Assembly: GCA_031308135.1 (NCBI GenBank)
Contig: JAHLJT010004567.1
Location: 37,336,389 to 37,400,388, forward strand
Direction of reading: 5' to 3'
Source of the DNA: Acheta domesticus
Lineage: Eukaryota; Arthropoda; Insecta; Orthoptera; Gryllidae
Length of the DNA: 64,000 nt
Shown here: in pieces, positions 1 through 9,509 of the stretch
How positions within the stretch are numbered: position 1 is the stretch's first letter
Layout: the number at the start of each line of letters is the position of its first letter
Position numbers and translations under genes: made by a program
The notes under the pieces: generated by a model
Databases searched by the model: none
Seen by the model: only the letters and a program-made list of their open reading frames with translations
Told to the model about the DNA's origin: nothing

Positions 1-1139
1 GTATAAATATTCTGGAATATAACCTAAAACATTTTACTTCGCCGATACAAACAAGTGAATTAAAGACTGAATATTGCCAGTGAAATGCTTATAGAATTAT
101 TTGTTCGAAAATTAAAGATTAATATAAGAAGTTAAACTGATGGCATTCACTTGAAATAAATGCTAAACGAAATTTGCTCTGACAATGAATCAAAATGAAA
201 ATATGCTACGAATGTAAATAATAATTAATACCACTATTACAAATGTAGTAAGTTTCTATAATGATAAGTATTCGATAATTATTTCAAATCTCAAAACGGC
301 TGTAAAGATTTTTTAAAAGCTTTTACTTCAAATTTTAATATCTAATTACAGTGAAAAAGTCAAAATTGCTGTATTTGCCAATAGGTAGCAAAGTGTGTAC
401 ATGAAAGAAAAAAGCGAAATGAATTTTGAAATTTAGATGACCTTAAGTTGAGATTTTTGTGTGTGTAATGAAAGTAATATTAAACACTGTTGGGAAATTA
501 ATGATTCTTGAAAGATTGAGCTATTAATTCATATCGGACATCTAAGGATTCCGCGCTTTCCTCTCATTACCATAAATACACCGCCTGATAATTGGGGAAG
601 TGATCCAACTTGGCACCTCGGCCACGGCAAGCATCGCATCTTCCCCGCCCCCTTCTCTGACTTACTTTCAAGGAAGGTACGCCCCCACTCCTGCAACCAG
701 CTGTTTAGGGAAAAGGAGTCAACTGAAAAAAACCGCCCCAGGCCTCCCAGCCTTGTATTACACTAGCAGTTTTCGACACGCAGCACCTCGTTCCTCATTT
801 CATCCCGTCGAAGGGGAAGTAGTGTGAACGGCTGTCACGACGCGCGAGATGGAGGAGGGAGTGTGGAAGCGTTCCAAATGCCGAGCATTTTTCAGATGTT
901 TCGGCGATCATTGCTACGGCACAGCGGGAGTAACAGTGGTCAGCAACTTCGCTCCAGTTCAGACTTTCAAAAATTGTTGCACAAGCGTTCCAAGAGAGAT
1001 ACAATGTGGATACGCTTTTTCATTGCACGACGTACGGCCTTCTTATCATTTCCGTCATCGGTCGTACAGAGCCATGTACAGACCACACAACTTTGCCATA
1101 AATCTGAATGTACGATAACGGTTATTATTTATTTGTCCG
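1..1139. other. AT-rich non-coding stretch, nothing recognised
   Basis: The first 600 bases are strongly AT-rich. From about 600 to 1130 the base composition is mixed, and several short overlapping frames are open, none longer than 174 codons. No domain, splice pattern, tRNA or repeat end is visible. Confidence 0.6.
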
Positions 1140-1450
1140 CCGTATACGGCCAGGAACGATCGCCACCCGTGAGCGTGCGCTCACGCATGAGCACGTGCGC
1201 AGAGGCGCGCGCGCGCGCGCACGCCTCTTTCGCCCCGAGTGACTTGGCATGCGGGGGCCGCCCCGCGACCCGCATCCGCGCGCGTGTGCGTACGTGCGCG
1301 CACGCGGCCCGTCACGTCGCGTCGCGTCGCGTCGCGTCGCGCCGGTGACCGCGCGCGCACGAGCAAGTCACGCCCCCGCGGTCGCTCGCGCGAACGAATT
1401 CCGGGCTCTGCTCGTGAGCGCCAGTCAACAGACGTCCCCCCTCTGCACTC
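1140..1450. other. CpG-rich island with alternating purine-pyrimidine tracts
   Basis: Very CpG-dense DNA. It contains runs of alternating CG/CA/TG steps (about 1170-1225 and 1275-1305) and a short GTCGC pentanucleotide repeat at about 1312-1340. It may be a promoter-type island, but no start codon with a splice donor is convincing here. Open frames through it come from the absence of AT-rich stops, not from coding. Confidence 0.5.
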
Positions 1451-1490
1451 TCGTTTTGCCTGCCTGACGCCATGGTTTTGCTTCTCGCAA

Positions 1491-1530
1491 GTTTTTTTTT
1501 ATTTTTTATTTTATTTTATTTTATTTTTTA
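1491..1530. repeat. T-rich (TTTTA)n simple repeat
   Basis: A run of T followed by repeated ATTTT units, directly downstream of the GC-rich island. On the minus strand it reads as an A-rich tail, so it could be the 3' end of an old retroposon, but no body is recognisable. Confidence 0.6.
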
Positions 1531-3049
1531 AACTTGGCTGTTTGGTTTCGCTGTAGTTGCTGTTCAGACTGGTGTTCACTTTTAAAAGTTCCGCTACTAT
1601 GGTTTTCTTTTTTAAATTTTGCGAATTTTGGGAGATTTTAATAACGATATTTGGAACTTTATCCGTATTTTTGTTTCATCTTGTTTCATAGTTGCTCTCA
1701 CTTCGTTGCATTATCTTAGTTGCTTGTAAAAGAGGAAGGGATAATTTTGGAGCAAAAGAGCAGTGCGTTAGTGTCTGATAAGTTTCACTTGTCTTTCTCG
1801 TAGGCATAAATGACAGTTCATTGCGTTCATACCCTAGATTCACATTTCAGGGTGTTATTCGGGTATCTTAAGAAAGGTTGTTCTTTGAAACGTATAAGAT
1901 ACAGGGTAATTTTGTTTTGGGGCCATGCTACAAGGAATGAGGAACCATGATCTGAAGACATCAAGCACATTCTGGGTACACCCCTTTTACAACTTAAAGA
2001 TGTCCCTACCGCTTTATTTAGTAAGTGTAAGGAAGGGCACAATACATTCAAGAAGTTTATGTAGCTTACCTTTTCATTAAATCTAACTTTCTGTTTTCCA
2101 CCGTTTCACTGCTCGCATTATCTTCAGGACATCCAGTTTTTCAGGCTTTCTTCTTGTTTCAAGTCCGTTTGTCAGTTCATTTTTATCCATCCACTTGGAG
2201 AGAGGATTCAAGAGTCTAATGTTTGTGCAAATAACACTTTGAGCTTTGGCATGCGTTTATGGAGACACTGTTAAGTTACTCGTCTCTTTCTAAATAATCC
2301 CGTCTCTCGCTAGCATTTGATCGCTTCTCTTTCGCGCGCCATGCGTCGTAATTTCGTTAGACAATTGTAAAAATCGTTCCGTAATGGCGAATCACGACAC
2401 ATGGTCTAAAAGTGTGAAGACTCTCTAGCGAGTAACATTATTCAAAGATTAATAAAAAAGCGGTTTGGTGACTTATTAATTCACTGAAAACTTTTCAGAA
2501 GCGGGGAAATACGCGTGGAAGCAATATAAAAGTACAAAAAATCTAGCACTGACATTATACGAACATCGTATCTTCCTGGAAGACTTTAGAGTTGGGCGAT
2601 TACAATAGAGGAAGAATCACGTGAAGAAAGGATTCTCATTCTCTTCTCTCAGTCATCCCAGTTTTTCTGCACCATCCCCGTGCCTTATTGCGCCTCTCTC
2701 ACCGGCGGCGCCGGTAATCAAACGGGCATGTGACGATGGGATTATGATTGTCATCAGCCTTCATAAAACCGAATGATGTGCGTTTCTGCACCTGCCATGT
2801 TTCCCTTAACGAAGGTGTTAGACACTTTAACACATATAAAATACGATGTTGTAGGTGTACAAAGGTATAGAGGATCATTTCATCATTTTTAAATTCTACT
2901 CGCAATCCGTTACCCTGTCCCTAATTCGTCGAGTGACAGTTATTTCATCACGCGAATTTGAAACACGAACGTACGCAGTAGAGTCGCAAAAGATTTTACA
3001 AATATTGATCACGGATCGTAAATGCCCCCAAATTGCTCAAGTATCCCTC
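1531..3049. other. AT-rich stretch with one weak coding-like frame
   Basis: Mostly AT-rich DNA. On the minus strand a 40-codon frame between stops (2083-2207) reads like protein (for example MDKNELTNGLETRRKPEK, rich in K/R/E), which is more structured than the surrounding noise. It has no identified domain and ends in TAG just before a GTAAGC. It may be a fragment of a transposase-like gene or chance. Nothing else is recognised. Confidence 0.35.
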
Positions 3050-3310
3050 TTGCCAGCGCGCCTAGACCGAAATCCGGAAGGAAGGGGGAAGAAGGAAGGA
3101 GACGGCTAAGTGAAGGGGCGAGGGAGAGAGGGGGAGGAGATAGAGGCACGCGCGGGGAACCGTTGGCCGGCGGCGCCTGTCGCGGCCACTGGCCTCGTTC
3201 CCGCGCCCTAAAGATAGCGCGCCGCCGCCGCCACCGCCACCACTGTCTGCGCCGCGCCGTGCCGGTGCGAGTGTCTGGCCGCGCCATTCCTATTTCCCGC
3301 CCGCCGCGGC
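3050..3310. other. CpG/GC-rich island
   Basis: GC-rich with a purine-rich left part (GAGGGAG-type runs) and a CCGCCGCCGCCAC stretch at about 3220-3240. It is directly abutted by the hairpin element at 3315. It could be a promoter island; no coding exon is supported. Confidence 0.4.
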
Positions 3311-3314
3311 CATT

Positions 3315-3552
3315 TATACTTCGGTTTTTCTTTCTTGGCGCAAGGGGGGGGGGTGTCAATAAAATGGAATATCTCACGGTATTTCGCGTCGTTCTCGGTT
3401 ATGCCGCTAGGAGTCGCATGATCGCGACTGTATCGAGCAGTGCTGACGATCATGCGATTCCTGGCGGCACAACGGAGATCGACGCGAAATACCCTGAGAT
3501 ATTCCATTTTATTGACACACCTCCATGCGCCAAGAAAGCAAACCGAAGTATA
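3315..3552. mobile_element. Hairpin (foldback) MITE-like element, copy 1
   Basis: Almost the whole 238 bp is an imperfect palindrome. The left arm starts TATACTTCGGTTTTT and the right arm ends CCGAAGTATA. Both arms carry GTCAATAAAATGGAATATC, TATTTCGCGTCG and CGCATGATCG in mirror order around a ~22-base centre. It could have a TA target duplication. It has no coding capacity. Two further copies lie at 42212 and 58019, in which the arms have diverged in their outermost 30 bases but keep the ATGGAATAT and CGCATGATCG blocks. The transposase that moved it is unknown. Confidence 0.8.
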
Positions 3553-4789
3553 GACTAAGCAGTGCGCAGTGATTCCAACTGACATCAGAAGTGCATAGTA
3601 CAACATTTGTGTGCTATTTCGGAGCATGTTGAATGGTTTATGTATTTATTTAACGTCAAAACCAGTTGGTGTATACTTAAAGTTTGGTGAGGAGAAAAGC
3701 TTAATTAAATATCTGGAACAAAACAAGGGACCATTTCAATATTTGTTCAGCAGTTCATCGGAAGTTTCCTTACGCGTGTTCTTTACGTTTGTTTTTTTTA
3801 TTTCAACGAATATTTACATTCTATTTCAAATTATTATTACAAGTGGCACAATGTCCTTACTTCAGTATTAAGGTGTAGGTCCGCTCGGAAGTAAGATACT
3901 GCACTACAATTGTAGTATAAAGTGTGAATATTGTCCGTTTTTCTGGAATACGTTTCAACACCTAATTACGTTCAACGTTTATTTCCGAGGTAGCTAATGG
4001 TCGGTACAAATATTTATTTTTTACACTAAACAAAATATATTACTATCTTCTTTAATTTTTAATCCGTTGTTTATTGTAAAAATGCAGTAGTTTTGTAGAA
4101 ATTCTGTACTTAAAGTGGTTTAGTGTCCACAGTTGCATTTGTAAGAACATTCCGTTTTTGTTTCCGCTCTTGTTAAGAACATTCCGCTCTCCGAATTGCT
4201 TTAAAAGTGAAAAGACCTTCAAAGTGGAATCCACCTTCGACCCGACTGTGTGTTATATCAGGTATGTCCGGTACTATGCATGGGTTAATATTCTAATACA
4301 CTGTAAATGAGCGTTAGAATTCACTTCTTATTTGCACCAGAAATCGTGTGATTAAACGGATCAGAATGTTAAATAGCTTAATTTTGCGAAGATTTTAAAA
4401 TCTCTCTACGTTTCTGGCAAACCGTTGTACGATGTGAGGAAAGATACTCAGGAGTGCAAAACATCCAAAAATTAATAGACGGCACATGTCCCCGAAGGAA
4501 CATGGATTTTAAGGTCTAGGGCGCACCGTCTGAAAGTTAGGCACGATGGTCAGGTGTGTTGCGGGTCTGCATGTCTACCTGATTTCTTTCTAAAATAACC
4601 TACAAAATTCTAATGATTTCGTCTTAAGTCTTCTTCATGCACATCTAAAGGTGGGTTGGATCCCTAATTAGTAGTTGAATATTTACGCGATTTTGTTCGA
4701 AGGCATCGTACAATTCGTACAAAGCGGGCGCCTTGGCGTACTATACTATCAGTTCTGAAGAACAACTAACGTTTCATTTACGCTAAGTT
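3553..4789. other. AT-rich non-coding stretch
   Basis: Low-complexity AT-rich DNA with frequent stops in all frames. No repeat ends, RNA genes or exon signals were recognised. Confidence 0.55.
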
Positions 4790-5190
4790 CGGGCCTCCCC
4801 CTCCCTCTCTCTTGTCCCTCCTTCCTTTGCGCGAGCGCCTTTGGCCCGTTTAGGAGCTAGGTGCGATGGTCCGGGAAGGGGTCGATGAGGTGGAGGAATG
4901 TAGGCGGAGCGTTGATTGGCGGCGTGGCGCAGCGGAGCCCCTTTCTGCTCTCCGCGGCCGAACGACGCCTGCAGCTCCTAATGAGGTTCCGCACTCTGGT
5001 ACCGCCCCGTCCCGCCCCGTCCCGCCCCGCCCCGCCCCGCCCCGCCCCGCCCCGTCCCGTCCCGTCCCGTCCCGTCCCGTCCCGCCCCTCCCCGCCCCAC
5101 CCTTATCCTCCTCCCCTCCCCGCCCCACCCGCCCCACCCGCCCCGCCCCCGCGTCCGCGCGCTTGCCAGCTGCCGACAGGGAATTAACGC
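4790..5190. repeat. GC island containing a (CCCGY)n C-rich tract
   Basis: A GC-rich island whose core (about 5002-5155) is a degenerate pentanucleotide array of CCCGT and CCCGC units merging into CCCCACC repeats. All C-runs are on the plus strand, so the minus strand carries many G3-G4 runs with short loops and has G-quadruplex potential. Long open frames on both strands here are a product of the repeat and are not genes. Confidence 0.7.
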
Positions 5191-6849
5191 CCACACATAG
5201 GAACGGGCGACCTTGAATTAGACCCGATCCTTTCCCTTCCTATCGAAGTCCACTTTTAAATGAACCATATGGAACTCCGCTGTTTGAAAGAAACAGGATT
5301 TTATGATCACAATCTAATTCAATTAGTACCCAGAAAGATTGTTCGTCGTTCGATTTTTGCGGTGATAGGGAGCAATATCGATCAATATTTGGTCTGCTGA
5401 AGCTGAGCGGCAATGCCATTTGCTCGTGGAGTTCAAGATGGGCTGTTTGTATCTTTTTATTTTATTGTAGAAGTAGATATACTTCGACGAGTATTGGCAA
5501 TTTCTTAAGGGAAGTTGTAACACCTTTTTAAAATAACGAGATGCAATTTAGTTTTTAAAATGTAGTATTTTCCTTCCTATTGTCATGTATAGCTGTCACC
5601 GAACGAAGAAATAACTCGAATCTGTGGGAAAATGTTCTTATGACGATCTTCGATTTTTCAGTTTTTACGCTGAGAAGGGAATTTCAATGATTTTCATTGA
5701 AAGAGGAAATTAGTTGAAAATAGCTAGTAAATACCTTTATATAACTCCTCTCATGGATCTTTCGGGGATTGGAAAGAACAAAACAATTTAGTGAAAGTAA
5801 CATGTGCCATTGACCTCTCTTGACGCAGCCGTCTTGCAACGGATCACTTCGTCCGCTAATAGCCTCTTTAACCATTTCCGCGCTGTAATTAGTGTCGTTG
5901 TTCATGCCGACCCGTGTGACATGTCTGGAGTGATGTGTCAATGCTGCATCACAGTAATGAAATGACTGTAGTTTTCTGCTTAACTGGTTACCTCCATTAG
6001 GATGCGCGTAACTGGATACTGTAAGGATGTTTGTACCATATTCTGAATTTGTGGTATTTCTATTATCATTAAAATTATTTTTTCAAGAGATATAATGGCA
6101 CTGAAAACATTTCCTTATTAATTGGACACCATCGTTTTGAGTATCAATGATTATTGAGGGAGATTGCACTGTGGTTTTGGTTTCGCAGTCAATTCCGCAT
6201 GCGTTGCCGGATCTCTCCTGCAGTGGCTATGCGATAGGATCGATTATAATAAAAATGTTGTAATGAATGGCGCTAAAGTGGATAATTAGCATAAAAATTA
6301 AATAAGTGGTGAATTGATAGAGAAATTAAATTACTGAAAATATTCCGTGATCATGTTTTGGTTTGCAAATGGAATGCTCGGGTTGCCCGAGTTTCAATTC
6401 CGGTAATAATAAGCGAAGGAACGTCAGCAGGCTGATCGCTACCCTACAAGTCTGTATCACTATGATATATGACATCGTAGGGCAATTATTTGTTAATATG
6501 GTTGTATTATTAATATGATTATTAAGAATTATAGTCGTGAAAATGCACTTCCTCATTTTACATTGGTATCACAAAGATGTAGACGCTAGAACACTTAAGA
6601 CTATGGAATCATGCGTTCGAGTATATTAAATATCGATATTTAGTTAAAGTAGAATTTCTGGCGTAAATACAGAAGCCACCAAGACTTGACCACTCAAATT
6701 ACATTTTTAGTCGTGCCCAAAATAGCCTAACAAATACTTTCGCTCTTTCCCAGGAATATACACCCTACCTACAAAATAAAACTTTTTTGTGGAGCGGCGT
6801 GAAAGACTACCTCGCAACGGAGTATAGAATTTCGAGAGTAACGCAAGAG
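5191..6849. other. AT-rich non-coding stretch
   Basis: No exon-like, RNA-like or transposon-end signal was recognised. GC content rises from about 6780 into the next island. Confidence 0.55.
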
Positions 6850-7619
6850 CTGAAGGCCGAGCGTCGGAAGGCGCCTGGGTTTCGTGCCGGCGCAGCGCGG
6901 CGCCACGGGTGCCCCTCCCCGCCCCCTACCCCCCGGCCTTTCGAGGAGTCGTCGAGCGGGCGCCGTGCCACCGGAGGCCTCAGCCGGCACGCGCTCCGTT
7001 CTGTGCAGGGCCGCGGCGCGCTCGTGTCCCCTCGTAGGTCGCTGCTGTTGATCGTGACACGCGATTGACGCAACGATTGAAAGCAACGATCGAGGGCAAC
7101 GATCGAGAGCGACGGTCGAGGGCAACGATCGAGAGCGACGGTCGAGGGCAACGATCGAGAGCGACGGTCGAGGGCAACGATCGAGAGCGACGGTCGAGGG
7201 CAACGATCGAGAGCGACGGTCGAGGGCAACGATCGAGAGCGACGGTCGAGGGCAACGATCGAGAGCGACGGTCGAGGGCAACGATCGAGAGCGACGGTCG
7301 AGGGCAACGATCGAGAGCGACGGTCGAGGGCAACGATCGAGAGCGACGGTCGAGGGCAACGATCGAGAGCGACGGTCGAGGGCAACGATTGAGAGCGACG
7401 GTCGAGGGCAACGATCGAGAGCGACGGTCGACAGCAACGGTCGACAGCAACGATCGAGCGTGGCCGCCCGGAAAGAAGTCCTTTCGACCAAGCCACCATC
7501 CGCCACGAAAAAACAAAAGCAGCCGCCCGGTGGCGCGCGGCGAAAGCGCGCGGATTGCGGAAGCCGCGACGCACCCTGCGCGGGCCATGCGCGGCGGTCG
7601 TTAGTGTAGCACGAACGCG
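6850..7619. promoter_or_regulatory. CpG island upstream of the 7620 coding exon (probable promoter/5' UTR)
   Basis: Continuous CpG-rich DNA leads into the ATG at 7620, interrupted only by the 13-bp tandem array. Position and composition suit a promoter and 5' UTR. No TATA box or initiator can be assigned with confidence. An in-frame TAG at 7602-7604 shows that the reading frame does not extend further upstream. Confidence 0.45.
7070..7459. repeat. Minisatellite: thirty 13-bp units in a 26-bp higher-order pattern
   Basis: Exactly 390 bp of 13-bp units. Two variants alternate, GCAACGATCGAGA and GCGACGGTCGAGG, differing by transitions only, so the array also reads as a 26-bp repeat. Edge units are more diverged (GCAACGATTGAAA at the left, GCAACGGTCGACA at the right). 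Neither variant contains a stop codon on either strand, so all six frames stay open and translate into periodic R/D/S-rich peptides; these are not genes. It lies 160 bp upstream of a coding ATG and probably varies in copy number. Confidence 0.92.
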
Positions 7620-9509
7620 ATGGTGCGCGAGCGTCGATGGTTTAGCATACCGCGGGTGCCGCCGCCCGGGTGGTGGCGGCGCCGCGACGGCAGCGAGCCG
7701 CGCGGTAGCGGCGGTGGGGGCGGGGCCGGAGGCGGTGGCGCTGCTGGCGCCGGGCCCGACGACCGGCGAGTGGCCGGAGCGGCGGCTGCAGTGGACATTA
7801 GTGCGCCGTTGGAGTCGAAGGTGCAGAGCAGCGCGCCGCCGCCACCCCCCAGCGAGCCGCCCGACTCTGCCGATTCTTTGGATGCGACCGCCGCCGCGCC
7901 GTCCACTCCGGGCTCTCAGGACGACGTGCTGCCCAGCATTAGCTTCTCTTTCTTCGCCGAGGCCGAGCAGATCCTCTCCTCGACGATGATGTCGCATAAG
8001 GAGAGCCCCCCGGAAGCCACCGGCGACCAGCGGCCGAAAGAGGCTCCGCCGCCGCCGCCACCACCGCCGCCGCCACCGCCTCCGCCGCCGGCGCATACTG
8101 AGACGTCGAGCGCCGCCGCGACCACCGCGACGCAGGAAGCGCTCCCGACGTCGACAGGAAGCGACGCCGCAATCGCACCGGCGCCGACGCCTAAGGCCGA
8201 CGCCGCCGTAACCGCCAGTGCTCAGGCGACTGCCGAACGAGGTGACGCGCCCTCACGCGTCGCTCCAACGACCGAATCTCTTCCGTCCCCGGCGCCTTCG
8301 CTCGTTCTCCCGACGACGCCGACGGCGTCCATATACTCCTCAGCGCAGTCTTCCCCTCAGCCGATGACGCCGGCTCCGTTGTCTCCACCGCTGCCATCGT
8401 CTCCTCGACCCACGTCACCACCCCCGGCGTTTCCCCCGCCGTCGTCACCGCCACCGCCGTTGCCGTCTGCTCCTCCTGCTGCGTTTCCTCCGCCTTCGTC
8501 GCCGCCTCCAGCCAGTCCTCCGCCGTCTTCCCCTGGTCGGATGCCGTCGTCTCCTTCGTCGCCGGCTCCGTCGTCCCCGCCCCCGCCGCCTCCGTCGTCT
8601 CCGCCCGCCGTGGGACGCAGCCTCTCCGAGGACATCGCGCTGGCGTTGGCGGCGTCGTCGCAAGTGACGACGACGTCGTCGGACGGGGGCTACGAAGTGC
8701 TGCGTGTGCGCGCGCCCCCCGGCGCCGCGCCCGCCGCCCCGGCGCCTCTGCCGGGCGCCTTCTCCGCCCTCAGCGCGGACGACATCGTGCGGCGGCTGTG
8801 CGCCGAGCCCCCGCAGTACGCGTCCCCGCGCGCCAGCTATCTGCACGACTGCCCCATGTCCATGTCGGCGTCGGCGTCGGCCTGCGCGTCGCGGGAGACC
8901 ACGTGCTCGCCCGTGGGCTGGGAGCGCTCGGAGGCGTACAGCCTGAGCGACACCTACCTGTGCTACGCGCAGCTGGGCGCGGCGTCCGCCGCGTCGGGCG
9001 CGGCGCCGAGCAGCGAGGGGGGCGGCGGCGGCGCGGCGGCGCGCGAGTACGAGGAGCTGGAGTACTGCGCGGTGCGCGCGGGCCAGCGCCGCGCCACGCT
9101 GCTGCGGGGCGGCGGGCCGCTGCGGGGCGGGCCGCGCGCGCTGGCCGGCGGCACGTCGCTGCGCGTGGGGCGCGCGTGGCGGGCGCTGCGCGGGTGGTGG
9201 CGCGCAGAGCGCTCGCGCCTCGCGCAGGCCGTGCAGCGCGGCGCGAGGGCGGCGCACGCGCTCGCCGCCCCCGCGGCCGACGCCGCAGACGACGCCCCCG
9301 CGGAAGACGGCGCGCCGTCGGCCCCCGCGTCGCCGCCGCCCCCGCCCGACCGCCCCGCCGCCGCCCCGCCCTCGCTCGCCGACGAGCCCTCGCTCGCCGC
9401 CCCCGCCCCCGCGGGCGGCCAGGTGCTGCGCCGCCGCCGCCGCAGCGACGACGCCAGGGGCAGGCCCCTCTCCCGCGCGGGGCTCGTGCGCAGCCGCTAT
9501 GTGCCCGAG
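7620..9509 (+). CDS. First coding exon of an unidentified Pro/Ala/Ser-rich protein
   Basis: A 1,890-bp open exon (630 codons) begins at an ATG with an in-frame TAG six codons upstream. It ends ...RSRYVPE at a GTGAGC donor (9510), exactly phase 0. Downstream of that the frame runs into AT-rich intron-like DNA. Visible segments: a basic/Gly-rich N-terminus (residues 1-50), a conserved-looking patch SISFSFFAEAEQILSSTMM (106-124) and a run of about 15 prolines (143-157). A long Ser/Pro-rich linker (220-330) follows. Non-repetitive segments then occur: GRSLSEDIALAL (332-343), ALSADDIVRRLC (383-394), an EAYSLSDTYLCY segment (438-449), REYEELEYC (475-483) and a Trp/Arg-rich stretch (515-540). I see no signal peptide or catalytic motif. 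Biased composition is partly due to extreme GC content. It suggests a scaffold or regulatory N-terminus of a larger protein; the family is not recognised. Later exons are not found in this window. Confidence 0.65.

Noticed and set aside
2280..2445. Inverted repeat GTTACTCG...CGAGTAAC as element ends
   Set aside because: Only 8 bp match, with no target duplication or second copy; chance level.
4850..5216. Pro/Arg and Gly/Arg repeat proteins on both strands
   Set aside because: Translation of the CCCGY array.
7070..7459. CRISPR-like periodic array
   Set aside because: Units are contiguous with no spacers, and the genome is eukaryotic; it is a minisatellite.
6807..8096. 429-codon minus-strand open frame, and related frames through 7070-7459
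   Set aside because: Its repetitive Arg/Ser/Leu/Asp core is only the 13-bp minisatellite, which has no stops in any frame. The rest is antisense to the 7620 exon.
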